Assembly: GCA_003952965.2 (NCBI GenBank)
Contig: CM025850.1
Location: 5,800,492-5,864,491, forward strand
Length of the DNA stretch: 64,000 nt
Direction: 5' to 3'
DNA from: Morella rubra
Lineage: Eukaryota > Streptophyta > Magnoliopsida > Fagales > Myricaceae
Both the position numbers and the translations under genes were made by a program. The notes under the pieces were generated by a model. The model ran no database searches. It saw only the letters and a program-made list of their open reading frames with translations, and had not been told where the DNA came from. Below, in pieces: positions 35,810-48,201 of the stretch (position 1 is its first letter; the number at the start of each line of letters is the position of its first letter).

Positions 35810-37999
35810 CCATATAAAAAGCTGGAAATTTTGGATTATAAAATGAAAATAGTTTATGGTAGTTGATAAAAGAGTGAAGAAAGAAAATTTGAAAGAATAT
35901 TATGATGATAAAAATTTGATAGGAAAATAGATTATTTTTGAATTAAGGGCCAAAATTTTGACACTCAAAAACACTATATATAGAGTTCAAGCGTCCTACC
36001 ATTGTTTCATGAATATTGCATGCAAATTACACATTGGTCCACAATCTTTCATATCACTGAGGTAATAGGGTTGTCAAAGACAGGTTCCACGCCACCGTGG
36101 GCTAGGTTAATTCTTGCATGCAACAGCAAGCAGAGAAGGGTGAAATAATTTGATCGGAGCTAGGTATAACACCAAATGACGCCTTTAAGTATTTACAATC
36201 TCAGCACCAAAAACGAAACTTCAAGACATGATGAGGGGATGCTAAGCGTTGTGTCCGGAGAATTACAAATGGGGAAATGGGGTTATCCCGTTCTGTTGTG
36301 GGATACTCCCCCAACATTGGAAAGACATTCGCAAAAACACAAGCCAACCATAAGCTACAAGCAATACGATAATTATTATTCTGTTAAACCCACTCTTGGT
36401 TAAGTTACCTGCACAACCCCTCAACACCAAATAGGATAAAAGAAAGGAAAACAAATCAACCATTAAAGGAAAAAAGGCAGCTAGTTAAAGTCAAACCATA
36501 TCCCCCCCCTCCACACCTGAATGGCAAAGGGCGATTCTAAATTAGATATACCAACTACCTATAAAGCAAAGAGTTATGTTACAAACTCGTCTATGCTGGC
36601 CACTTGAACAAAGAAGAAACTTGTTTTCTAACCTCTAAAAATTCAACTCAATGGTTCAACCAAGTAAAGCTCTGACGAGTTTTGGCTAAAAAGAATCCCA
36701 ACTGAGACAGTTGTCGACCTTTCAACCCCAAGATCAACTGAAGGTTTACTTAAGAAATTTGGAGATTGCTTCACATGTTGGGATCATTCAAGATCTCCCA
36801 AAATCTCCCTGCATGCAAGTCTTTCTCACCATTCTGCCAGATTTGGGAGCAGTGTAGGAAGTAATCAGTTGGTGCCCTGCTCTACCAGTGTTTGCCTCAA
36901 TTCCGGCTCTATGATGGCATGTGGTTATCTAAGCCCTGTCACCATTCTTCATCCAGCCAAAACCCTAATCATGGGGAACTAAGTGCCCTTTCCTCTATTT
37001 CTCCCACTAAAAGGTAAACACTAGTGTCTGAAGCAGTAAAATACTCCTGAATTCGGAATCCAAATAGCATTGACACGATAACAGACTACTTCAAAGCTGC
37101 TGTAAAATAACAAGAACCAACAAGGTCTACTAATCATTGAAGCAACAGAATCATCTGATAGACTTCAACACTCAAAAAAAGGACCAAGTTATCATTGATT
37201 TTCACATCAGTTAAACTTCTGTATTGTTGCTTATCATTCGATGTTTCCATATTATACGTATATTACATTTATTTGTCAGGTTTCCATGGAACATAATTAC
37301 CTGCTTAGAACTATTCATCATAGGAATATCTTCAAAAACACTGTGAGCACGATACAATGCTAAGTTCTGATTCCAGAGATGCAGAAACATTTTTATCCAA
37401 TTGAAATTTAATGAAATAGTAACAATTAAAAAAAAAAAGCAGCCTCGAAAGAGAAAACTCAAAACAATCCGACAAAAGACACAATATCAGAGCATCTCTT
37501 GCAGTGAAAACAACTAGCTTCATAGCAGTCCTCTAACTATATGCGGCAAAGGCAGATCAGAACAGTTTAAATTTCAGAGGAAACTCCACGGTGGAGTTCT
37601 TAACATTTTTACTAAGCCACAATGACAATAAAAATGTAATAACTAGCGGAATTATAAAACCCAACCAATACATTATAAGATTTTTAGATTTTAACAACTA
37701 TAGTTTCCTAGAAAGTGCAGAGGATCTAGCAAAGACAGCAATTGGAAACAGCGTAGATACTACATTCTGAACAGTGTCAGGTTCACTCCACAGACAGAAA
37801 GCTCATAACAGTAATGCGACGAAGTCAAAAAATAGTCATGCAAAACGACCTGTTCACCATTCTGATTATTAACATCATCGAAATGTATGATCTCCAGAGA
37901 AATATCATGGGAAATACAGCCTGAAAGGAGAGAGATCTTTTTAGATCTTCCAAAATCCTACAAAGAGATCACAAATATTGGGGAAAATCATCGTCGTCG
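35810..37999. other. Intergenic between the duplication and the complex I gene
   Basis: No protein gene recognised. 35810-35965 looks like one more AT-rich miniature element. 36150-37980 has more balanced composition and could include 3' UTR or non-coding transcript sequence of the minus-strand complex I gene, but no splice pairs with a coding frame were found. Confidence 0.35.
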
Positions 38000-38404
38000 T
38001 CATTTCTTGTAACGAGCTACCTCATCGTCGTTGGGGAAGAAGCCCATGATCCGACCCGCAGAATTCTGGTACGCATACATGAACCCTCCCATCAGTCCGA
38101 TCAGACCGCCCGTTACCATCGAGGGTCCCCTAATCCCAGGCTTAATCCCTAATTCACAACAAATTAAAAGAAAAGTTAATTCCATTGGGCACATAAGCGA
38201 TTAATCTGATAAAGAGACATACAGACAGAGAGCAATAGACAGTGTAATACCAGAAAGGTAGCCAACGGTGACGGAGACGCCGGTGATGGTTGTGAATCGG
38301 AGGTAGTCAAGGAAGCTGAAGTTGCCAACGACTTTGGTGAATGGAGGGTTCCGATCTATGACCGGGTACTCTGGCTTCGCCGATGCTGTGATGTCTGTGT
38401 TCAT
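38000..38404 (-). CDS. Mitochondrial complex I subunit, 20.9 kDa-like (At4g16450 type)
   Basis: Two exons, 38404-38251 and 38148-38000, joined at a split Gly codon (tctg|gtatta donor, aattag acceptor), encode 100 aa. The N-terminus MNTDITASAKPEYPVIDRNPPF and the phrases KVVGNFS, TITGVSVTVGYLSGIKPGIRGPSMVTGGLIGLMGGFMYAYQNSAGR and MGFFPNDDEVARY agree with the plant NADH:ubiquinone oxidoreductase accessory subunit of At4g16450 type. One or two short hydrophobic segments fit an inner-membrane protein of complex I. The leader is CT/GA-rich (38410-38470). The product is a few residues shorter at its C-terminus than the remembered Arabidopsis protein; otherwise it looks intact. Confidence 0.92.
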
Positions 38405-38744
38405 CTTCCTCTGCTCTCTCTCAACCTGTCAGTCTATAGTATAGTCTATGCTATCTCTCTCTCTCTCCGCCGCAAGACGCTGTTTGAGCTAATAAACGGA
38501 ACAGAAGCACAACCTCCATCATTTTTTTTTTTTTTTTTTAAGGGAGAAAAACTGAGAGAATAGAAAAACTTCGGGCCTAATGGCCTGAGCTTGAGTTTTC
38601 GGGCTCATGAGAAAGACAGTAAGATTTTGGATCTCATGGGCCGAGTTGGGCTTTGTTATGGATATTGTGGGCTTTGAGCCAATACGAAGCGACTGATACA
38701 CGAGCATTGACTCAGAATCCACAGCATAGACAATGAGAAAAGAA

Positions 38745-39166
38745 ATTCTCAGGGAAAAGAAATTGCAGATAGTTTTGGCGCCTTTCATTTCTACCTACTA
38801 CGCAGGAGAACTTTGACCCGGAGAAACAAACAAATAAAACATCTGCAACAAGAACTTCATCCATACTGTCGTCGCCATTGAGTAAATAATTTTGCTTGGT
38901 TTTTTTGGCTTTCGGAGAGAAAAATTAAAGCAAAATGCAGATAATAAGATATACACATGACTCTTGAGAAGCCGCGTCGCCATTGAGAAAAATGTGGCCA
39001 CCCCCTTCTTCTTGGTTCTTACCTGGAAATTAATGACATGGGGGGAAGGAGAGAGAGACGCTATTCTCATGGAAAAGAAATTGCAGATAGTTTTGGTGCC
39101 TAAGCAAAATGCAGAGAATAAGATATATCCTTAAGAAACCGCGTCGCCATTCAGAAAAATGGGGCC
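38745..39166. repeat. Imperfect tandem duplication
   Basis: Block 38745-38783 (ttctcagggaaaagaaattg..) recurs at 39064-39101, and block 38926-39000 (aagcaaaatgcaga.. gccgcgtcgccatt..) recurs at 39102-39166. The first copy has about 140 extra bases between its halves. A CT microsatellite follows at 39176-39202. Confidence 0.75.
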
Positions 39167-39605
39167 TCCCTCCCTTCTCTCTCTCTCTCTCTCTCTCTCT
39201 ATGACTGCAGTATCCCAGAGCTCACGGCATCACGTAGGCGACCGATTTCTTTCCAAGAAGCCATTAAAAGTTCGATTTCAGTTATTCGAGGCAAGTACGG
39301 CAGGACGGAAAAGTCCCAGATTCGGTATTCCTATTCATGATTAGGCTCCACATCAGATGGGACCCGCGGGAAGTGATCCCAGATGATCGAAGTTTGCAGC
39401 ATAATTTCGAAACCATCATAATCGGACGTACGCCTTTTTTTTTTTTTTTTTTCATTACACAAACGAAACTACGGGGACAGGACATGCAAGGCAAGCCCAT
39501 AAGAGATGCACAATTACGCCCAAATACAGTGTTGACAAGTATGTTACAAAGCATTCCTAAAATGTAATAGGCACGACATGCGACTGAATAACAACAAAGA
39601 ATGCA

Positions 39606-39820
39606 TGATGATGTTTATTTGTAAAAATTTTAAGATGCATGATAAAAATTTTGGAGTGTTAGAATTAATGAAAAAATGAAAAAAGAGATAATTTGAATAA
39701 TTTTTTTTTATTTATTTGAAGTAAGAAACAATGATTTGATAAAGAGAAAAAATTTTGAAGAGTTGTTTTATTGGAATGAAAATTTTAGAGGCCTGAAATT
39801 TTTGATGTCAAACATCTCCA
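39606..39820. mobile_element. AT-rich MITE upstream of the P-type ATPase-like gene
   Basis: Begins gatgtttatttgt and ends (reversed) ggagatgtttgacatc, with ttaaaatttt-like subterminal words. It lies about 250 bp before the ATG of the ATPase-like gene. Confidence 0.45.
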
Positions 39821-40067
39821 ATTCATAAGGTAGAGCACGATACTGCCCTCGAAGTCTACGCGGCTATGGCTTCCACAAATTACAAATAAGAGATGCGCAA
39901 TGCTGGGAAATGGGAAGGAAGCTTCGATCTCTCAAACAAAGAAATTACATGAGCCTTTCAGGAAGAATTAATGGAATCATGCTGCAACTTCGAGAGGCAA
40001 AAACTTTGGTTCTCACTTGGAATAGAAGTGTTTTCCCCGTGAAGAGTGCGATCTTCAGGCAAGCCAT

Positions 40068-43000
40068 ATGTCGACCACAAGCTCCGGCCATGATGCGGAC
40101 CTCGAGTCACAGCAAACAGCCTTGCTTGTAGCAGCCACCAACACTCCAAGAGAACGTTGGCGCTGCATTCTTTTAATGCTGCAGGAGAGAAATCTGATAC
40201 CGAAAGCAGATACATGTACAGCTGAGAAGGTGAGCATTCAAATCTGGGTCATTTTGCCAGTGAGATTAGCTTTTCATTTCAAATATAAAGGAAGATGTTA
40301 TAATATCTCATGCCTAAACAGTGGCGGTAGAAGGAACTGCCTAACCCTTTCCCTGGTTGTTATCATCTTCTAGAGTTAGATAGAAGCTTAAATAAATTTT
40401 TGGGCTAGCACTTCTGAAAAAGAATAACAAAGCGTCTTGTAGCAGGGAATGAAATATTAGGTTTTCCCAGCACAAGGGAATATGAATGAGAAACCTCTTG
40501 TAAAAGATTCTTACTTCGTATTCATCTATAGGCCGAAACTGGAAATTTCAGGCTTAGATGAAAAATCTGTAGCTATTGTAACTCAATCGAAGGCACAGTC
40601 CAAAGTTTGAAATTTGGCTGGAGACCAGAATGAGGCCAACAAGCACTTGCCATGCGAAGAAAAGCACAAGCTCATAAACAACGGATATGACTTGAGCTGC
40701 AAAAGGCTCAAGGGCTGTGAAGGTCAGTCAAGATGACATCTTTGTGAGAAAATCAGGAAGATCACAAACTGACCTTGAGTTAGGAAGATCCTAGGAGCAA
40801 CCAGTTGGGTGTTCGTTGTTATGGAAATAAGTATTTTTTCAGATGAAGTTTCCATACTCATTGAAATTAAATCGGGAAAGCTATAAGTTTCACGACTCCT
40901 AGCCCTTCAGAAGCAGCTTTCATCTGCTCCAAGGTGACTTCCTGTTTCAGATAATAGTCAGCACACTTTTATTTTGCAGGATCTGAAAATTATCAGTGTG
41001 GAAGTATCGTCCTCATCATCTGGTGAGAATGACAACTGTTCGAGTGATGCTGAACTCCAAAGAGCAAACATCGTCAGGTTGGTAAAGGAGAAGGACGTAA
41101 ATTCCTTACAGAGGTTTGGAGGCATTCTAGGAATTGCAGAGGCTCTGGATACAGATTTGGAGAACGGAATCCCAGGTCATGAGGAAGATCTTCGCTCTCG
41201 ACGCATAGCCAGCACACTCTCCCCAACACAGGCTCCTATACACAGCATATTTCAAATTCTCCGAAGATCTTGCAATAGTTACGTCATTTTCTTTCTCTTC
41301 GCGTCTGCAATGCTGTCACTTGGCTTTGGGATCAAGGAGGAAGGCTCGAGGACTGGTTGGTACGAAGGGGTCATCATCCTCCTCGCCATCATCATACATG
41401 TGGTTGTACCTGTGCTTCATGACTTTCGGCTCAAATATTCACGTAAGATGTCAAGAAATGATAGAACTCTGGAAATGTGTCAAATCGACGTCGATGTGCT
41501 TAGAGGGGGATGTGTACAGAAAGTATCCATATGTAACGTCTTGTTGGGTGACATAGTATGCCTGAAGAGTGAGTCTCTTGTCCCAGCTGATGGTTTGTTC
41601 ATATCTGGTGAATCCTTAAAACTGGACGATGAGTTACAGACCATCGTTAATGAAGAGAGCCCATTTCTGTTCTACGGTGCAAAGGTGATTGATGGAACTG
41701 GCCGTATGCTTGTCACATCTGTGGGCAAGGACACCACGTGGGGTTGTTTGATGAAGCAGGTTACTCATGCCCCCTACAAGACCCCATTAGCAACAGAACT
41801 TGATAAGGTGAATACTGGTATACAAATTATTGGGCTTTCAATTTCTATCCTCCTTCTTGTAGTGTTGTTCCTCCGTTTTACGCTCGAGCAGGAACATGTT
41901 GATTCTAGCCTACCCGACATGAAAGGGAAACCAACTGCAAGCAAAGACTTCATTAATGCAATCAAGAAAATTGTCATGAAGCCAAATGGGAGGGTCAGTA
42001 CTTTAACAACTTCACTTACTTGGTTGCTGGTTGGAGTGATGGAGGGAATACCTTTTGTAATCTCAGTGGCCATTTTTTATTGGAATAAGAAGTTGTTGTC
42101 TGACAAGGCTGTCGCTCAGGAACCTTTAGCTTGTCTCGCAATGGCTTCAGTCACAACTATCTGTCTTGACAAAATTGGTTGGACTACACTCATGAACCCA
42201 CTTGCAGTTGATATGTGCTGCGCAGAGATGAGAAAGGCAACTGAAACTTGGAGAAATGCTGGACTCAACATCATCCTGGTTTCAGAAGATAATGTGTCGG
42301 CGTTAGAAGCTATAGCTCTGGAGTACGAAATGCTTCCCAACTCAAATAGATTGGTAGTTGACGGTAAAACTTTCCGAGATTACAGCAATGAAGAGAGGAT
42401 GAATATTGTAGATAAGGTCATTGCGATGGGAAGCTCTTTCCCTTCTGACAAGCTCCTTCTGGTGCAATGTTTGAAGAAGAAAGGCCACAGAGTAGCAATG
42501 GTTGGATTGAAAACAAATGAGATTCCTGTTCTAAAAGAAGCTGATGTGGGGATCGTGATAGGGGCTTGTAGCAGTGAAATGGCCAGAGAAAGCTCTGACA
42601 TTATCATTCGTGATGGAAATTTCAATGTCTTGGTCACCGTTATAAGGTGTGGAAAATGTACTTTTGAAAACATTCAGAAGTACATCCAAATGGTGCTCAC
42701 CATGAATATTGCAGGACTGTTGATACCCTTGGTCACAACCATATCTTTTCGAAATCCTCCAATAACAGCAATCCAATTGCTCTGGACAAACTTCATGGTC
42801 GCCCTTCTGGGCGGTCTTGCACTACTGACAGAGCCATCAATGGAGAATCTCATGGACAAGCCGCCACTCAGACAAACTACACCACTTATCACCAAGGGTA
42901 TGTGGAGAAATCATGTCACTCAAGTTTTATATCAAGTAGTCATCTTAGTGGCCTTCCAGTTCAAAGGACAAGCTATCATGCACATAAGCAAGGAGGTCAG

Positions 43001-43400
43001 TGAAACCATTATCTGCAATAGCTTTGTTCTGTGCCAAGTATTCAACCAAGTTAATGCAAGGGAGCTGGAGAGGAAGAATGTGTTAAGAGGCATTCATCGT
43101 AACCCATTGTTTTGGGTGGGTGTGGGTGCCACTCTGGGAGTGCAGGTGGCTTTTATTGAGATTGCACATATAGTTACAAGCGGTGCAAAGTTGAATTGGG
43201 CGCAGTGGTTAGTCTGTCTGCTAATTGGGGTGGTTTCATGTACTATCGATTTGGCTACAAAGTGCACATCAGAATGCGTCGTGGATTGGTTGGTGGCACA
43301 TCATATGGGAAGTAGTGTACCATCCTCTGCTTCCTCAGAATCAACTCCTAATCTTGAGCTACCTCTCATCAGTGAAACATCCACACCAATCCTCTCTTAG
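40068..43400 (+). CDS. Pseudo-P-type ATPase: ACA (P2B Ca2+-ATPase)-like protein lacking the N domain and catalytic motifs
   Basis: Exon 1 (40068-40229; MSTTSSG.. with TPRERWR in the usual place of the autoinhibitory/calmodulin segment) joins in phase 0 to exon 2 (40980-43400) across an attttgcag acceptor, giving 860 aa; ACA12/13 proteins have about 1010-1040. Conserved ACA phrases (GRMLVTSVG, TTICLDK, LLVQCLKKKGH, LKEADVGI, ESSDII, AIQLLWTNF, MWRN..QVLYQ) and about ten membrane helices remain. Altered: A-domain TGES is lost (residues 272-281 read ELQTIVNEES); PEGL is MEGI (408-411); DKTGTLT is DKIGWTT with the Asp at 451; the nucleotide-binding domain is absent; TGDN is SEDN; TGDGTND is VGLKTNE (562-568); the TM6 Ca-binding Asp is Ala662. 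ATP-driven transport is therefore unlikely. With no stop or frameshift over 2.4 kb, it looks like a retained pseudoenzyme rather than a decayed copy. Confidence 0.88.
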
Positions 43401-45546
43401 TTTTTTTTTTTTTTTTTTAAGCGGGGGGGGAATCAGCGTAAAAACTCTCTCTGAGCGTGACTATTAGAGCACTCCCACTGCAGAATGTTCGGTTTGAGTC
43501 ACAGCTACCGTTCAATGGGTGAGCCCTTCACCACAGCAGCAGTAAGACCACCAGAGAGTTTCAGGCCCATCTATTAGACCTAAGGTTCGACTTTATTTTC
43601 GCAAGCGATTTCAACTTAATCCTCTCTTAGTTGATAAGATTTCTGTCAACCATCTTAATATTTCTTTCCACTGTTATTTCTTTTCATTGATATTTCTTTC
43701 CTTTGTTATTTATTTTCAATGTAAGTGCAGCTGTAAATAAGGTAGAAAGTTTATACAAGGAAGGAGTAGCTCACAGCTAGAGCATCTTGAAATTCAATAC
43801 ATTCTTGTGTTTTGGTACTCTCTTGAATATTGAGTTTTGTTAATTTTTACTTCAATTATAGGAAAGAGGCACTCACAAAAAAAGATTTCAAGTTCTGAAT
43901 TAAGAAATTAATTGAAACGCATAAACTATAGCCTTAAAAGTCTATTTTTTTCTTCAAATTTTATTATTCATCACTTTAATTGGGGACCAGTATAAAAGCT
44001 TAAGAAATTGCTTTCTACGTCATGCAAATCTTTAAAATCTTGAAAATTTGTTAGGAAAAAGAATAATTTTTAAGAGTTTAACACATCCACCCACCCAATA
44101 TGTTTCCGTTTATATGATATAAAACTATATCATATATAATTCAATACTCCCATGTAAAAATACTATAAGGACCCTAAAACATACTTGTTGAGTTTTATTA
44201 TTAATATAATAAATTGAAGAAGATGCTAATATATCCACGACCCCTTTCTGCCCTCCCAAAGAACATGATTTTGGATTACGGGGCTGAGTGAGTTCGTTCA
44301 GCTTTTATAGGAGCTTTGGGCCTCGTGGGAAAGAGAGAAGCTTTTGGTCCTAATGGGCTGTATGTTGGGTTTTTTTATATAAGTGATTTTCACGGTGTTT
44401 GGAAACAAAATTTTAAAGAATCAGTAAAAAAGGAAAAAAAATAAGTAAAAATAGAATAAAGAATTGATAAAAAAATAAGTAAAAGAGTGAAAAAATTTAT
44501 AAAAAAAATAAAAAAAGAGAAATAATTATAATAATAATAAAATTTTAAGGGTTAAAATTTTTATTTTTCAGACACTATGAACGAAGTGATGTACCGTGTA
44601 CGGCAAGAGTTTTTTATTTATTAGAAAACTAAAAAAAAAAACGAGTTCACTGCGAAAGAAGTCGCAGATCCGTTCGTGTCTTTCAGCCACAGAGCCATTG
44701 AACTAAACAATGCATAAACATGTAGCATCGAACCAAAACAACAAATGAACCGGATTTGAACCAAACAATGGACCATTCCTTTGATGGGACCGGGAGAGAA
44801 CAAAGAACAGGATATAAAAATGACAAAAGAATTAACAAGGCTGTAAGAACCCATTTGACAAAACGGTTCGGAAACCACAAATAAAAAAAATCCATTTTTT
44901 TGGTTTTCGTGGGAAGTCTCAAGGATCCAGTTTTCACGAACAATTTATAGAGAAGTTAAGAGGATACAGACGGCAGTACCTGGCGGGTGGGGATCGGAGA
45001 ATGCAGTCAGATAGGCAGACAACGCAGAGGTCGAAACCTTCCATCATCAAACTTCTATTCGCCCCCGCTTCTCTCTCCCTCTCCCCCCCTCTCTCTCTCT
45101 CTCTCGCAAAACAAAACCGTAGCAGAGCGTCGTTGACTTGACGTAACTTTTCGTTGGATCAGTGCTCTGTTTGTTTGTTTGTTTTTTTTTTCTTTCCTAG
45201 TAAAGAATATTATCCTTTGACACGTCGGCGGCTGCCTCAAACGAGTGGTAGATACACCACATAAAGCTTTAGTGTGGCATTCCTTTCCACCTCACAACGA
45301 GAATTTCGAATTAGAAACATTTGTGGGCGCAGTGGCAGACCTGTGACCTAATTTGAAAAGGTCCAATTTTTATTGTGAAATGATAATTTTTTTTCTATTA
45401 AATATAAAATGTGTTTTAGAGTTAAAATATAAAAAAAAAAAATTAATGATCAAAAGGATTAAAAGTATTGGAATACACGTACCGTACTATTTGTTAAGAC
45501 TGAGAGGTATAAATTAGATACTACGGATCTGCATCTTTTGAAAACG
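43401..45546. other. Intergenic; MITE at about 44392-44577; possible short leader ORF
   Basis: A T-run and G-run follow the ATPase-like stop at once. 44392-44577 is an AT-rich miniature element (cggtgtttggaaac at the left, catagtgtctgaaa reversed at the right). Near 45045 on the minus strand a GA-rich leader precedes ATGATGGAAGG and a donor-like ccag|gtactg, which could be the first exon of a lost or unrecognised gene. No continuing exon was found. Confidence 0.35.
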
Positions 45547-45854
45547 TTACAAAATATCTTTGTTCTTAATAATTTCAAAAATTTTCCTCTCGATGTATCC
45601 TACCATGTTATCATTCATCTGCCCATCTCTCATTTTATTATGCAAGTTAGTTTTGATAAGATTTATCACAGATAACACTTTCTCAATAATTGCAATCGCA
45701 ACTAGTAAGATCAATGCCAACTCAATAAGGGGATAAATTAATAGAAATAGAGTATTATTTCCTATTTTAACCATTTTCACAACACTCATATCTTGAAATC
45801 CATAAAAGCACTATTATTTCTCACATCATGAATGTAGGTGTGAAGTTGATCTCT
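45547..45854 (-). pseudogene. hAT transposase C-terminal dimerisation fragment
   Basis: The minus-strand frame reads RDQLHTYIHDVRN, then YPLIELALILLVA.A.IEKVLS.I..IKT.LHNKM.D..MND..V.YIERKIFE. This is the signature of the hAT-family dimerisation region in ZMYM1-like plant transposase genes (usual form LALILPVATASVERAFSAM..VK..LRN.M.D..LND). The catalytic core is absent. The frame is cut by a TA repeat on its upstream side (45857-45876). A relic only. Confidence 0.75.
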
Positions 45855-46304
45855 AATATATATATATATATATAGGTAAAGTTCAGTTATAAAGTTCAGG
45901 GTTCACAATAGAACTTGCATTTTGGAACTGCAAACAGTTTCAACGATTTAGCCACAAGGGAGAACAAGGGTTGACACCTACATTAATTGTGCGTTGGATT
46001 TATGAAAATATTTAATCATTGCTGATCTCTAATGCTTCGGTTGCTTAAACTTACCCTCACTTGCAGAGAGGAAAAATAAGAAAAGAAAAGAAAAGAAAAC
46101 ATACCCTCTCAAATTTTTGTAATGTGTGATTCAATTGCTATAATTTTTAATCTTCTTTTGTTTCTCAACTTGTTTGATGTAATTCTAACATATATTTTTT
46201 GTTCGAGTTAGATTTACTAAAAACTTGTGCTAATTTAATTTTGTTACCAGATGATATTGATTAGAAGCAGTTTGTGATCCTAAAAAACAAAAGCAATATG
46301 ACTC

Positions 46305-46404
46305 NNNNNNNNNNNNNNNNNNNNNNNNNNNNNNNNNNNNNNNNNNNNNNNNNNNNNNNNNNNNNNNNNNNNNNNNNNNNNNNNNNNNNNNNNNNNNNNN
46401 NNNN
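46305..46404. other. Assembly gap (100 N)
   Basis: A block of about 100 N bases, the conventional size for a gap of unknown length. Sequence order across it is a scaffold inference. Confidence 0.98.
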
Positions 46405-46786
46405 AGAATAATAATGGTAAAAATAGTAGTTAATTAATCGTAATCCAGTAGTTATCATCTTAATATATATATATAATTGGTATGCACAGACTGCTTGATG
46501 CAAATAATAATTAGTTTACTTAGTCTAATTTTCTGTATCACTGTCTTTGCTTAATCTTCTTTTCTGTATATACCTGTCCACAGAACAAGCTGAACAACAT
46601 TCTTTTATGCAATAAGAGTATAAGATCTTGTAATTATGGAGAGGAGATAAGACTGAGCGTCATATATAAAAACTTAAAGACTGCTCGCATTATAATCATT
46701 TGCCCTAATTATGATTTTTTTTTTTTGCCTATATAGAAGTGCAACCTAGAATGAGGCTTACAAATCAAGCTCCTCTTTAAATTCAT

Positions 46787-47266
46787 ATGGAGTAAAATCA
46801 TAGTTAGCTCCATAAGTATGAGTAAAAATTAAATCGATACTCCTAATTATCAATTCTTCGATTTGAGACCCATAATTTTTGAAAATCATCAATTCACGCC
46901 CCTTGTCTAAATTAGGTGTTAAATCCGACAGAAAATCATGCAAAATGCCTGTCCAAGATAAAATTTACTAAAAAAAATTCATTAAAAATAAAAAAATGTT
47001 TTTTTTTAAATAAAACTATTGAACTCTATTTCAATAATATATTTATTTCTTAAATTTAATTATTTTTTATTATTTTTTAAAATTTAGTCTTGGAAGAGTA
47101 TTTCGGTCATTTTGCATGATTGATTTTTTGTCAGATTTAACGCCTTATTTAGAAGGGCGAGAATTGATGATTTTCAAAAGTTATGGATCTCAAATTGTTG
47201 AATTGATAATTAGGGTACCGATTTAATTTTTACTCATAATTATAAAGCTAACTATGACTTTAACCT
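46787..47266. mobile_element. Long foldback / terminal-inverted-repeat element
   Basis: Arms of about 170 bp face each other. The left arm starts agtaaaatcatagttagct and runs through ttaaatcgatactcctaatt and tcatgcaaaatg. The right arm, read in reverse, has ggttaaagtcatagttagct, ttaaatcggtaccctaatt and tcatgcaaaatg. The centre (about 46960-47090) is AT-rich. Such long inverted repeats fit a Mutator-like or foldback non-autonomous element. No transposase is present. Confidence 0.8.
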
Positions 47267-47996
47267 TTTCTATTTAAATTGTGTAATTTGAAAAAATAGA
47301 CATAATAAATAAATTCTATTTTAAAATTATTATTATCTGAAATTTTATAAAAATAATATTAAATATTATATAATTTATCTATATATTGTTTCTATCTTTA
47401 TATCTCCTTTGCTATACAGTTGGAATAAAAAATTGCAAAAGCATCTTTAATTAAAACCCAGGGCAGTTATCGATTTCAATTTTCAAAACTAGTTTTCACG
47501 CAAGCCGAGTTCCAGAGGGCAAAGGAAACCACACTGTTTCTCTTTGATCTTTTCCTGCAGTTTCCTTTTCTTTTTCGTGCTCCACTTCATCCCTTTTCTT
47601 TTCTGCGGACCTTGAGATGAGAGCTTAATCAGATGTGACCCTACGAAGACAGAGAGGACGAGCATATGGACCCACTCTCCGGATTGTACGAGTTTGAAGT
47701 GTATAATATAATAAAAATACGTATTTATGTCTTAACCATTTGCTTAAAAACGCCTGAAAAGTTGAAAATAAAAGCTAATAAGCAGAACATCGCAACAAAA
47801 TTTGGTCTTCGAAAGACACACTGCGTTCCCGCAGTTTGATCTTCGAAAGAAATTAACAAGTTCTTCTTTGTTTTCTTCTTATAAGTTAACCTTAGGTCAC
47901 AACTCATGATGCACCAGTGGTTTTAGGCTATTCTCTCCAGCACCATAAGGGTGCGCTCTCTCTCTCTCTCTCTTCTCTCTCTAGTGCATAATGATA
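47267..47996. other. Intergenic upstream of the AHL gene
   Basis: AT-rich at first, then more balanced, with a CT microsatellite at 47957-47982. No gene recognised. Confidence 0.35.
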
Positions 47997-48201
47997 GTTA
48001 TGTTTAAATTGATCTCAAAATAGTTTTAAAAATTTTTTACAATCACTTCTTCGTTAATTTTAATATATTTTTACGGATTTAATAAATTTTTACAAATTTT
48101 AATAAATTTTAACAAATCTCTTACCGATCTTAAAAAAATTTATACTAATTCTAAAAAAAATAAACACAGAGAATTGTTTCGAGATTTAATCCAAACATAA
48201 C
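47997..48201. mobile_element. MITE in the proximal AHL promoter
   Basis: About 205 bp with inverted ends: gttatgtttaaattgatctc at the left, and reversed from the right gttatgtttggattaaatctc. The interior is AT-rich. It ends about 60 bp before the TATA-like sequence ctatataagg of the AHL gene. Confidence 0.7.

Noticed and set aside
45010-45060. First exon of a gene on the minus strand (ATGATGGAAGG.. with a ccag|gtactg donor)
   Set aside because: No downstream exon could be found and the ORF ends after about 36 codons if unspliced; too weak to call.
46758-46943. 61-aa ORF on the minus strand
   Set aside because: It lies within an arm of the foldback element and is explained by the repeat.
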